The notes under the pieces were generated by a model. It was not told the DNA's origin. It did not search any database and saw only the letters and a program-made list of their open reading frames with translations. Position numbers and translations under genes: made by a program. Positions 9,615 through 19,815 of a stretch of DNA of 64,000 nt are shown here, piece after piece. Within the stretch, counting starts at the first letter, position 1; each line of letters opens with the position of its first letter. Source of the DNA: Phymatolithon calcareum (taxonomy: Eukaryota > Rhodophyta > Florideophyceae > Hapalidiales); NCBI GenBank assembly GCA_977006965.1, contig OZ345376.1, forward strand, positions 2,108,001 to 2,172,000. Reading direction: 5' to 3'.

Positions 9615-12290
9615 CTATTCCATGTCGTCATAAAAGACGATTGTGAGGAATAGTACTTTGTCAAGTGCCTTTTCAGTCTCACTAGTCTCCTCTTCTGTTA
9701 GTCGATATCTTTGAAGGTACACTTCGAGCTTGTTCATGAGAGTTGGTACGATTTCACAGAATTTGTCTTCCAGAAGTGTGGTACTCAATGGGGGAAAACG
9801 TCCGAATGCCCATTTAATCGCCAATTGCGGTGACGTGCTTTCGGTAGTCTGATGATGGCGGGAGTAGACCCGGGAATATCATAAGGAATATTCCTCTTTC
9901 TGCTCGCCTCCAAGCCTTCTCCTTCGTCTTTAAAGAGCAGGTACCTCAAAGATTTTGCTGAAACTCGCTGCTTAAGATAGGTTAGTGCCGTCTCGAATAG
10001 GTCGTGATGTAACATTGATGATATGTCACGACACACCCATTGCAATTCCTCAACGTCTCTTTCCTCTCTTGGGACTGCGAGCAAGCCCATTTTCCTTGTT
10101 CTGGCTCGTTCAAGCATTCGTAACGCTAGAACTAACCTTCTGTCTTCCGCATTATGTATGCGACAGAGAAGACGAAGTCTCGCGGTTCGATTTTTTGCGA
10201 TTGGACCAAATACTTGTCCAAAAAAAGTCTTCTCCACGTCTGCAATAGCTGTTTTAACTCTTGTCGTCCGTGGCATCAGGTGCATGGCATATTCCCATCT
10301 TGGCTGTATCAAGGCCTTGTACATCTTGATTGCTTTTAAGGGGCTGAGTCCCCGGGCTGTTACACCAAGGGATCTCAGCTGATACACTGCTATCTTGGCC
10401 TGTCGGATGCGTTCAAGCATTTTCTTGTCGGTAACTCCCTCACTGCTGAGTGATATGCCAAGGTATGGGACTTCTTTGACTTTTGTCAGCGTTTTCCCAG
10501 AAAGCTTGAATGTGGGTGATCTTGTACCTTCGGAGAGAAGAACTTCGCTCTTCCCGGCTTTCGTGTTCCACCTCATTTGTCTATCTCTTGCCCATTGCGA
10601 AGAAATATTTAACAGTCTCTGTAGTCCGACTGGTGATTTTGCCGTTAGGAGCACGTCGTCCGCGAAAAGAACTGCTGCCACGTCGGCAACATCCCTTGGA
10701 ACTTGGCTTATTCTTTCTGCGAATTCGTCCATGAATAGATTATACAAACTTGGGCTCAGCGGGGATCCCTGAGGTACTCCCCTGTCGATTAGAAACCACT
10801 TTTGCTGGGGATCGCCAATCGTTGATACCCAGGACGGTGTCAAGAAAGCCTCGATCATCTCGCATATGTCTTGTGGTAGAAAAACTCTCATTCGCTCTTG
10901 AAAGTACTTTCGTGGAACTGTGTCGTACGCTGCCGTCAAGTCCAATACTGCAATGCATCCCTGCCCTCGGTTCTGTAGTTCCAGAGCCCTTAAGATTGCT
11001 AGCTCCGTGCTCTTGCCTTTTTGGAATCCCAGTTGGATTCTGTGGTTCTTGTATCTTCGGCGGAGCATACTATCCAGTGCTGACTCAATAATCTTTCGGA
11101 CTTGACTCAGTAAAGATATTGGTCCGAAATTTTTTGGATCGTCATGGGCTCCTTTCTTGTGCAGCGGGACTAAGAGAGCTTTTAGCCACGCTGTCGGGAG
11201 AACTCCACATCTTCCGCAGGCGGTCCACAGCTCAAAGACGAGGTCTGCACTTCTATCCAGGTCAGCTTTCATCATTTCGGTCTTCACCTCATCCAGCCCT
11301 GGGGCCTTCTTGGTCGGAGCTTTGAGGAGTGCGTTTCTGATAAGGACGCGCATATGCGAAGGGCATCGGAAATAGGAGGATCTTTGTCGCCATCCTCCTT
11401 CATCTCGGCATATCTGGGACACGTGAGCAGTGAACAGTGTTTTGTGCAATGGGCGGCCAGTCATCTTGTTCCTTGACGTTCTTCTTGTCCTCATCTTCTG
11501 CATTCTAGCGATTTGCTCAATCGCCTTGGACCCATCCTTTTCTTCTGCATCATCTAGGTATTCTTGATACTGCTGCCGCTTTCTTTTGTTCACCAACTTC
11601 CGTATCTCTTTACGGCATTCCTCATATCGCTGCCAAGCCTCCTCTGAATCCTGTTCACGAGCTTTCTTGTGTAGTTTCTTGCGACGTTTAGACATCCGTT
11701 CAAGAGTTGTGTTCCAAAACGGTGTGTAGCGCAGCGGGGTTGTTTTCCTCTGTCTCCATGGTTCACATAGCGTTTCGACACTTCTGTCGTATAGTCGATC
11801 TAGTTGTTCTCGGGAACTGCACCGTTTCAAATCCTCGACGATTCCTGGAATGGTCTTTCCGTATATTTCCCGAACACGCTCTTGCATTCTGTCATCCCTC
11901 CATAGCTTCACAGATATCCGAGGCTTTTGGACCCTTCTATGCTCTTGTCGAGTCGGGAAACTGGTTGTTACTGGTCGGTGTTGCGTATTACCAGTCCATA
12001 CATCTGTTGGTGAACTGACCGCTGTCGGTGTAATGCCTTTGCTTACGAAAAAGTCGATGTTGCTCTTATAGCGCTTTGTGCGGAATCTGAAACCTGTCCA
12101 GGTTTTAACATCCCAGTTCTTAGCTGCTGCCCAACGAACAATTTGGTTGCCCCTCCTATTTGAGCGTAGGTCTCATCTGAGGTGGCGAGCGTTCCAATCA
12201 CCGCACACAATTGCCTTGCCTCGTGCATATGTATCCACCATGGTGAGGCATTTGTCAGTTTCAGATCTGGTTGCTGCCGGCGATATATAG
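9615..12290 (-). pseudogene. LINE-D reverse transcriptase and end of endonuclease
   Basis: The longest open frame (9785-11911, 708 codons) holds an RT with box A (CIAVLDLTAAYDTVPR), box B (RGVPQGSPLSPSLYNLFMDEF) and the catalytic FADD box (AAVLFADDVLLTAK), preceded by KKGAHDDPKNFGPISLL. A frame change leads into a C-terminal piece (9824-9615, AIKWAFGRFPPLSTTLLEDKF). Upstream, the endonuclease frame (VCGDWNARH, then NIDFF) contains a TGA where the related LINE-C has Trp (near 12175). No RNase H is seen. The RT core is intact, but the ORF as a whole is broken. Confidence 0.82.
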
Positions 12291-12294
12291 ACAG

Positions 12295-12497
12295 TGTTAG
12301 GATATTGTATTCGAGTGGACGACCTTAAGAGTAATGGGAGATCACCTGTTAGTGTCTGAAGTTTTATTGTTAGGGGGAAGTAGCGGTCCCCTATTTATAG
12401 GCAAATTTAGCATCCGCTTGATTCATATTGATGGATAAGGACTCACCTTGACTCAGTAGCAGTACTCTAGGACAAAGTAGGTTACGTCCGTTCTACA
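12295..12497 (-). repeat. Copia 3' LTR
   Basis: 203 bp, differing from 17606-17809 at a handful of bases (for example a single T in a T-run and GGGAAG versus GGGACA). Its last 8 bases on this strand were duplicated by the MITE inserted at 12498. Confidence 0.93.
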
Positions 12498-12824
12498 CAA
12501 AGCATTGGAAAAAATAATTGCTATTGTAATTATTTAAATTATTGTTCCAATAATTTATTCCTGAGTCTCGCATATTTATTGTATTTATTGAGATCGTCGT
12601 GGTTGCGACAATTATTGTATCGGACTCCTCATTTTTTCGATCCGGTTATTCTATCGTGGCAGAAAGTAGCAAGAAGGATCCAATAATTCAGGGAATAACC
12701 AGTTATTTATACCTCGCTGAACTTGAATACAATAATTTATTGCTTCTGCGTTCAACAATAAATTATTTATTCTCGACACTTTTCGAGAAAAGAATAAAAA
12801 TAAATAAATAATTCCAATGCTTTG
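12498..12824. mobile_element. hAT-like MITE inside the copia 3' LTR boundary
   Basis: 327 bp, AT-rich, non-coding. Terminal inverted repeats are CAAAGCATTGGAA at the left and TTCCAATGCTTTG at the right. An 8-bp duplication, GTTCTACA, lies at 12490-12497 and 12825-12832; those 8 bases are the first 8 of the copia 3' LTR in its own orientation. An 8-bp TSD with short TIRs fits the hAT superfamily. Confidence 0.9.
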
Positions 12825-13064
12825 GTTCTACACCCCACCTCGATAATGATTTGTCTAGTCTATTAGTGAGGGTAGACTATCGCTATCGCTATTATCGGGC
12901 TCTTCTGCATGGCCGTTAGTGCTGCCCTGCTCGAGTGCCATGATCGTGTATGCATTGCGGTGGAATGGCCTCTGTTCGCCAATAACCACCTCCGTGGAAT
13001 TGATTCCACTGAGTGTATGAGTAACATACAACTCATTTTCTTTGTGGAATACTGCTATGGATTT

Positions 13065-13424
13065 TTACATGTTGAGTCCTTCATATACAAGGTCAATCCA
13101 CATTGTACTGTACGGTGTATTGTACCTTGTATAACATCCGTTGTAACTCAATTTTGACTTGCTTAACACATTGCGATATCGCGGTACGTAGTACACATCC
13201 GGTACAGTGATTGGCCCATTCTGTGTCACAATATGAATTGTACCCTTGCCCTCAGTGGTTACCTTGTACCCACCACATGTTTCAGTTATTGAACGGGTTC
13301 CGCAAAGTACAAACGTCTTGAACGCATATATATCATTACAGGTGTGCTCGATATGTCCCATACCTAGGATCCATTTCGTGTTAAAGTTGATCGCCATCTT
13401 GATACTTGATTTGTGCGTTGGCAT
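13065..13424 (-). CDS. Extra ORF after pol, resembling a copia protease barrel without its active site
   Basis: 119 codons between the end of RNase H and the 3' LTR. NFNTKWILGMGHIEHTCND, then GYKVTTEGKGTIHIV and VPDVYYVPRYRNVLSKSKL, match the pattern of a copia protease/pre-integrase barrel (W-I-L-D-S-G-A-T-x-H-M-C-N-D ... L-x-D-V-L-Y-V-P-x-L-x-x-N-L-L-S). The D-S-G triad position reads G-M-G, so it should be inactive. The element's real protease is present upstream. Origin by capture or duplication from a different copia lineage is inferred. Confidence 0.55.
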   Translation of the reverse strand: MPTHKSSIKMAINFNTKWILGMGHIEHTCNDIYAFKTFVLCGTRSITETCGGYKVTTEGKGTIHIVTQNGPITVPDVYYVPRYRNVLSKSKLSYNGCYTRYNTPYSTMWIDLVYEGLNM

Positions 13425-13510
13425 TTGTACCTTTCTCCAGTAAGCACTCGCTTATATTCACCAGTATGACACCCGACCTGTCTCGAAACTTTCAATATTT
13501 TCATTAAATC

Positions 13511-16500
13511 TTAATTTTTGATTGCGTCCGGTAAGATTTGAAGTATTCCGTTTCGTTTTGTGGTCGACCTAAATTTTGTTCCTTGCAACGGCTTTGCCAT
13601 CATATCTGCGAACATATTTTCAGTCGCAATTTGATTATGATTAATTTCCCCAATTTGTATCAGTTTTCGAACATGATGATATTTGATATCAATATGTTTC
13701 GATCTTTGAAAATTACCATTCCCGTGCGCTCAGTTAATTGAGCCGGTGTTATCTTGGTATATAATAGATGGTTCAGATTGTACATACCCGAACTCATACA
13801 AGAGTTTACGGATCCAAACAATCTCCCTTGAGGCTGTTGATAGACTTATATACTCTGCCTCTGTCGTAGATGTGGCAATTGATTTCTGCTTAGTGCTTCT
13901 CCAGCCAATAATAGAATCTCCAATCATGACTACATTTCCGCTGACAGAGACTCTATCTGCACTGCTTGCCCAATCAGCGTCTGCATGTGCATATACCTTT
14001 ATGCTATTCGGTTTTAGGCACAGTCTAAAGTCTTTGGTCTCTTTAAGGTATCTGAATATGCGCTTAACGCATATCCAATGAACCGGCCTTGGCTTTGAAA
14101 CGTGCCTGCTGAGAATATTCACAGCTATTGCAATATCAGGGCGTGTGCGCGTACTCAAGTAAAGCAACTGACCGATAGCTTCTCTGTACGGCACCTCTGA
14201 AATATCCCTGTTTTCACTTTCAGAAGGTTCTTTTGCTTCTGTTAGTTCTTTGTACTGTCCTGTGTCCATTGGTGTTGGCACAGGTTTACAATCTTGCATT
14301 CCGTTTTTCTCCAGAATTTCTTTCAAGTATTTTTCTTGTGAAAGCATTATCGAATTTTTGTTTTGGATTATTCTTACACCCAAAAAATATTCGACTGGAC
14401 CCAAGTCTGTTACTTTGTAGTGTTCAGTAAGTTCCCTTTTGATTCTTTCTAATAACTGAATGTCATTTGATATAAGAAGCATATCGTCCACGTAAACGAA
14501 CAATCTGACATAATTCTTTCCTTCAGTTCTTACAAACGCGCTCTCGGCGTAGTTGTATTTCTTGAATTTTAAACTTGACAAAGTGTTCACAAGATGTGTA
14601 TGCCACACTCGTGGTGCTTGTTTTAGTCCATAAAGACTCTTCTTGAGTAACAGAACTTGGTTTTTGTTTGTTGTATTAAATCCCACAGGCTGCTCCATGT
14701 ACACTTTTTCTTCTAGATTTCCATATAAGAAAGCGTTCGAGACATCCATATGGTGTATATGCGCTTTTTCGTATTGCGCAATTGCTAATGCAACCCTTAT
14801 AGTTGTAAAATCAACAACTGGGGCATATATATCGTAGTATTCACCAGGGTTCTGCATGTTCCCACATACAACTAGTCTGGCTTTAAATCTTTCAATGGTG
14901 CCATCATACTTTCGTTTGATTTTTAGCACCCATTTGCATGCCAGTACCCGAGCATTATTTGGCCGAGGGACAGATTCGAATGTACCTCTTTGCATAATTG
15001 ACATGTATTCCAACTCCATAGCTTCTAACCATTGGTCTTTGTATTCCGACGCTAGCGCCTGCTGAAGAGTTGGATTATCAGGATCATACGGCTTATTAGC
15101 AGTAGCCGTTGTAGCGCATCCTTCTAAATACCTCGGTCTTCTTCTTTCTCTTTGTGGAAATCGACGAGGTTGATTATTATCGGAATTATTAAGAATTGCG
15201 CGTCCTTCATCTTGTGGCCCTTGCACTACAGATTCATTTTCGCTCTCTGTATCAGAGAAAATTTCATCAGCACTGATGAAACTGTCTTCGTCATCACAAT
15301 TGACGTATGCAGTGTCTTCGTCCTCGCTGACTCCAGTATCCTTGTCAGATTCATACCCAGGAAAGTATGTTTCGTTGAATTTCGCATGCCTTATATGCAA
15401 GACTTCAATCTTTTTAGCATTAACGACTTTGTATAGTCTATTGCTGGTGCACCCCACCAGAATCATTGGTACTGCCTTGCGTTCCAGCTTCTTTCTTAGT
15501 TCTGCAGGAATTGTAACCATGGCTTGACATCCAAACACCCGTAGATTGGAGATGTCTGGTTTTTCGCCAAAAAGTACTTCATATGGGGATACTCCATTTA
15601 GTGCCTTTGAGCTTATTCTGTTTTGTATATACACTGCGTACAGAATAGCTTCTGCCCAAAACTTGTCATTCAGTCTTGCCTTAATTAACATAGACCGTAC
15701 CTTTTCAACTAAGGTTCTGTTCACGCGCTCTGCGATTCCATTTGATTGAGGATTGTATGTCGCCATGGTCGTATGTCTTATTCCATGCTCTACAAAATAT
15801 GACTTCAAATTTTTGTTGACGTATTCTCCGCCATTGTCTGTGTGAAGTCGTTTGATTGAGACATTGTTTTGTTTTTCGAATTCGGTCATATAAACCTTGA
15901 ATTCGTTTGCAGCTTGGTCTTTTGTTTTCAAGAGTGCAACATGCACATATCTTGACTTTCCATCTATGAAAGTTACGAAATACCTTGCATTTCCCCAGCT
16001 TGGGGCTGTTAATGGTCCGCATAGATCAGAAAAGATAATTTCTCCCAATTTTGTGTTATGATTGACGAGTTTTTCCTTGTGTGTTCCACGAGACTGCTTT
16101 CCTTCTGAGCAGGGCTCACAGAATATTTCATCAGGTTTTGCATTCAGGTCCATGCCCTTAACTGCGCCTGTTCTGTCCATATATTTTATGGCTTCTCGGT
16201 TTGTATGCCCTAATCTGTTGTGCCATAGTTCTAATCCATCGGAATAGTTATAAACGTTGGATTTAATTATATTCGCATTTGGGATACTTTCCGTATTCTT
16301 AACACTTGCACGTAATTCGTAGAGTCCGTCAGAGCCCTTTGTAGCAGAACAAAGGATAATGTTCCCATCGCCTTTGATGATGCTGCACTTTCCCTTTGAG
16401 AACATAGTATATATGTTGTTGGTATCTAGTGCGGCTGTAGAGATAAGTTTCATTCCAAGTTCCTTGATGAACATTACATTCGTTAAACGCAACCATGATA

Positions 16501-17287
16501 CATCTCCATCATACTCCACAGTTATATCGACATCACCAGTTAGGTTACTCTGTACGGTTCTGTTGTCTCCGAGTGTTACACTGAACTGCTTTTGCGGTGT
16601 CAGGTTTCGAAGAATACATATGTCATGACACATATGGTGAGTAGCACCACTGTCAACGACAAAAGTACAATTATTGTTGCGCGCATTATGTGCGTTGGCA
16701 GTCAATGCTGATACTTTTGCATAAGCAAGAATCGGTTTATCATTGCCCTTGTTATTCTTCTTTGATTTTTCGAATCGTTTGCCTTTGTATTTTGGACTTT
16801 TAGGATTGAAATAACAATTTTCAACTTCATGTCCATGCTTCTTGCATAACGTGCATATAAGATCTGCCTTGGATTTTGAAATTGCAGCGGTATCTCCTTT
16901 GATACCACTAGCTATATCTTTGTTTTCCGATTGTGTCTTGATTACGTGTGAATTGCATTCTTCAATTAACCTTGTTGACACTGTTTCCCAAGTAGTCTTT
17001 GACTCGTCCATTGTACGAATGGCAGCAACCACTGCATCATATATACTATGAGTATCAATGGAGAACAAAAGTATAGCCACTTGCGTAAGTTCATTGATTG
17101 CCATGCCAGCATTAGACAACATTGTGAAGCTTGTTTCCAAATCTCCGATGTGGTCAGCCATTTTTTCTCTATTTTTAAGCTTCTTTTTGTAGACGTCAAT
17201 CAACAAATTCAATTTTCCGCTTGTGGTTTTGGCGGCGTAACGTGACTCTAATTTAATCCACATTTGGGCGGGATCATCGGCTATCAT
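13511..17287 (-). CDS. Copia Gag-Pol polyprotein with one in-frame TGA
   Basis: The open frame 17287-13730 (1185 codons) encodes the rest of Gag, a zinc knuckle (CTLCKKHGHEVENC, residues 145-158), protease (VVDSGATHHMC, DSG at 212-214), the GAG-pre-integrase block, an integrase (IIFSDLCGPL, HTDNGGEYVN, NPQSNGIAERVNRTL), RT (VYMEQPVGF, FVYVDDMLLISND) and RNase H (AHADADWASSADR, STTEAEYISLS, YQDNTGSIN). A TGA follows. Reading through it, the frame continues AHGNGNFQRSKHIDIKYHH to MMAKPLQGT and stops at 13511, completing RNase H. All catalytic motifs seen are intact. Gag's first part (17589-17368) is in another frame, so a frameshift lies near 17300-17370. Confidence 0.92.
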
Positions 17288-17367
17288 TTGTACGGTCTTT
17301 AGCGGCTTATCTCCCAGTGCAGTTATGATCCAGGCAGACGCCTTACTTGACCGTGCATTAAAGTCCT

Positions 17368-17589
17368 TTAGTGCAGCTGTCTCACTTTCGGAGATGCATC
17401 CTGATTGGCTGATACAGGCGCAACATCATTGCCAATCACAATGTTCTTACAGTTCTTGGTTTCCAAGACAGCCAGTACACGTAGCTTCCACAGATGAAAG
17501 CTATCTGTACTTTTTCCATTAAATTTAGGTAGTCCTAATTTTTCTTCTTTAACTGTATCCATACTGTAATTATTATTCTCCTTGATCAA
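17368..17589 (-). pseudogene. Copia Gag N-terminus, frameshifted from Pol
   Basis: The frame starts MIKENNNYSMDTVKEEKLG and contains LPKFNGKSTDSFHLWKLRV, the typical copia Gag opening (L-x-x-F-x-G ... W). It stops before the main frame opens at 17287. One frameshift would join the two. Whether this is a lesion or a programmed shift cannot be told from one copy. Confidence 0.75.
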
Positions 17590-17591
17590 CT

Positions 17592-17604
17592 TCCGGTGCT
17601 ACCA
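17592..17604 (-). promoter_or_regulatory. Copia primer-binding site
   Basis: On the minus strand, TGGTAGCACCGG starts one base after the 5' LTR. TGG is the complement of a tRNA 3' CCA. The primer tRNA was not identified. Confidence 0.6.
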
Positions 17605-17605
17605 C

Positions 17606-17809
17606 TGTTAGGATATTGTATTCGAGTGGACTACCTTAAGAGTAATGGGAGATCACCTGTTAGTGTCTGAAGTTTTTATTGTTAGGGGGACATAGCGGTC
17701 CCCTATTTATAGGCAAATTTAGCATCCGCTTGATTCATATTGATGGATAAGGACTCACCTTGACTCAGTAGCAGTACTCTAGGACAAACTAGGTTACGTC
17801 CGTTCTACA
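17606..17809 (-). repeat. Copia 5' LTR
   Basis: 204 bp, bounded by TG and CA, followed at 17810-17814 by the GACAG duplication. It should carry the element's promoter; none was delineated. Confidence 0.93.
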
Positions 17810-18113
17810 GACAGCTCCAACTTTCGTATCTCCCACTTGCGCGATAATCAATTGGAAATTTGTTTCCGCGTGCTTGAAGATCAGACGGCTTCCACAGAGG
17901 TTGCGGAAGAAAAGAGAGACACCTCCAGAGTTTCGACCAGTCTGAGGAGGCGGGCGCACTGCGTTGAAGGAGAAGAAATCAGCCCGAATTTCCCCTTCTG
18001 GTCTCAAATGTGTTTCTGTTATTGCCACCATGTCGATTCCATGGTTTCTCATCATTTTCTCTAGGTACGTTGGGGTTTCCGGGGAGCCGCCAACATTTAA
18101 GGTTGCCAGACGC
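17810..18113 (-). pseudogene. LINE-D endonuclease N-terminal part
   Basis: The minus-strand frame reads KRWRLATLNVGGSPETPTYL, then MVAITETHLRPEGEIRADFF and FQLIIAQVGDTKVGAV. These are the N and E active-site segments (L-N-V-G, T-E-T-H) of an APE-type endonuclease. The frame breaks at the copia boundary (17809) and resumes at 12289. LINE-C at 56152-59681 carries the same segments uninterrupted. Confidence 0.8.
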
Positions 18114-18125
18114 CACCTCTTCTTA

Positions 18126-18139
18126 ATCTCCTAGGATGT
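18126..18139. repeat. Target-site duplication of LINE-D, right
   Basis: ATCTCCTAGGATGT, identical to 9366-9379, adjoins the 5' end of LINE-D. Confidence 0.9.
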
Positions 18140-18580
18140 GCTCTCAGGTGCTTCTAGGGTTTTTGTAGTCCACTGAATCGTGTTACACCAACAAGAAAAG
18201 AAACTCTTCCATAGACAGAATCCGGCCTAACCCTCTTGGCCCTTGGAAAGTTGCCCCAAGCGTCAGCAGATGCGTTGGTAACTTTTAAATAAAAATCTAC
18301 CTTTATTTCTTTTCTTCCATTTCGCAAATTTGGCATGATCGATGAAGTGGCAACTCGAAAAGACTTGAGAGAGGAAAGACGATGAAAATGTACCATTGCG
18401 CATGAGAACTAAATTTAGCAATACCAACTGTAGGGTACTGAATTGGGACACCACGTCATCGTGTTCTTGTGCTCCCCAAAAACACTCTAAAAGGCGCCGA
18501 ACTCATCCATCGATGGAGTTAGGCAAGCAAGTATAACCCAACGAATATTATTGCTTCACCCCCGTGCAGACGGTCAAGGT

Positions 18581-19735
18581 CAGGGGTTGCGCCAATTCCA
18601 TTGCTATCAATTTAATTGCAATTTTTCCCAATTCCACCCAAATTGGTTCTTCGAACTGAATTGCAATTCGAATTGGTCGCACCTAATACTGAGGATCGTA
18701 GTAGATGAACATTGGACCAGGGGAATGTTATGGGGGGGGCGAGTAAAGCAGAATGTTGAGGGAATCAACGTACTCACCTCATGTTCAGTAAGTGGTCTTT
18801 GTTCTAATAATACCCAGAGTACGTAGATGAACATTAGACAGAACACATGATGCAAGAATCAACGTACTCACCTTATGTTCAGTACGTGGTCTTTGTTCTA
18901 GTAATACCCAGAGTACGTTCTGTGTGCCATCAAAACATCTATGACACTTGGGCCATGGCTACTTCTTGCTATGTTAAATAAAGACGAGATTGAGCCGTTG
19001 GACTCCAAACGGTTTCAACAATGGGCCTATTCATGTGCTATCATCTACTCAGCTGTATCGATAAATTTACCAGCCAGATACAGAACAACGGCTTCAATGC
19101 CAGTTGGGTGATTACTATTTCTCTCCGACTTCTCAAATCGTGCAAGATGCTTCATTTGAGTCAGGAGTGGTGAAAATCCAACGTGGGGAGACGAACAGCA
19201 TGTCAGACGTTGAGAAAGAGAGGTGCAAGGGGCTATTACAAAGACGAACGGAAAAAGATGCTGAGATTGATGTGCACGAACCGATGAGCATGGCCGACAG
19301 ACTAAAGAAACGGAAGACGAACACCGGAAGCGCGGGATCGAAGGAATACATTAACACCCAATTTATACTGGGGTCCGTTGCTGAGGTGGAGCGACTTTGG
19401 TCTATGGCGAAGTATATTCTACTAGACCATAGGAAGGGAACATCTCCTATTGTCTTTGAGGCGATGCTTTTTATGAAAGTCAACCGCTCCTACTGGGATG
19501 AGCAAACCGTGAAGCAGGCTATGTCTATGGTTGTCAACCAACGTGTCGAGAGGGCTATCGAAGAAGATGAAGATTACATGCAGCTAGGTGAACTTGCTTG
19601 AATAAAGTATTGATGTCTATATTGTGGGAAGCCTTCAAATTGCAATGCGAATTGCTGCAAACAAAACTGAGCAATTAAATTGATAAATTTCACCCGGGAC
19701 TGCAATCGCAAACAATAGAATTGGCGCAACCCCTG
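18581..19735. mobile_element. hAT element, copy 1 (internally deleted)
   Basis: 1155 bp. TIRs are CAGGGGTTGCGCCAATTC and GAATTGGCGCAACCCCTG. The 8-bp duplication GTCAAGGT is at 18573-18580 and 19736-19743. The homologous repeat at 41650-41950 is uninterrupted at this point and has a single GTCAAGGT, confirming the insertion site. Confidence 0.93.
19104..19601 (+). pseudogene. hAT transposase C-terminal fragment (copy 1)
   Basis: 165 codons. The C-terminal half contains VAEVERLWSMAKYILLDHRK, then SPIVFEAMLFMKVNRSYWDE, the hAT C-terminal dimerisation region (V-E-R-x-W-S ... R-x-x-x-x-P-x-x-x-E-x-x-L-F-L). The N-terminal BED finger and the catalytic core are missing, so it is not a working transposase. 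The frame is almost identical in hAT copy 2 (61130-61591). It may be translated, but no function is claimed. Confidence 0.75.
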
Positions 19736-19815
19736 GTCAAGGTCCCTAGGCCTTGACCTGTGGAGCGTCGTACGTAACGCCAAAAGGTCCCTTTGTCTTC
19801 AAAGGAGCACCAAGT

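Larger units (their letters stand above)
12295..17809 (-). mobile_element. Young Ty1/copia element with 203/204-bp LTRs
   Basis: Near-identical LTRs (12295-12497 and 17606-17809) begin TGTTAGGATATT and end CGTTCTACA on this strand. A 5-bp duplication, GACAG, flanks the element (12290-12294 and 17810-17814). Coding orientation is minus. A primer-binding site starting TGGTAGCACC lies one base inside the upstream LTR (17592-17604), and a purine tract (CGAGGTGGGG) precedes the downstream LTR. Polyprotein order is Gag, zinc knuckle, protease, integrase, RT, RNase H. Only a few LTR differences are visible, so it inserted recently relative to its host LINE-D. Confidence 0.95.
9380..18125 (-). mobile_element. 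LINE-D, endonuclease-RT retrotransposon interrupted by copia
   Basis: A minus-strand non-LTR element. Its 3' end is at the left, where a poly(A) tail (poly-T on this strand at 9379-9388) follows AATAAA. Its 5' end is at 18125, directly before the endonuclease coding start. A 14-bp duplication, ATCTCCTAGGATGT, lies at 9366-9379 and 18126-18139. A copia element (12295-17809) splits the endonuclease domain. With copia removed, the frame runs through the junction: ...AQVGDTKVGAV then YISPAATRSETDKCL. No ORF1 lies upstream, so the copy is probably 5'-truncated. Confidence 0.9.
18335..19815. repeat. Unclassified repeat X, copy 1, split by hAT copy 1
   Basis: 18335-18580 plus 19736-19815 match, in reverse complement, the contiguous stretch 41650-41950 (for example GACTTGAGAGAGGAAAGACGATG, AAGTATAAC, GGCCTTGACCTG, AAAGGAGCAC). 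Type and ends are unknown; it may be a solo LTR or MITE. Confidence 0.65.
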
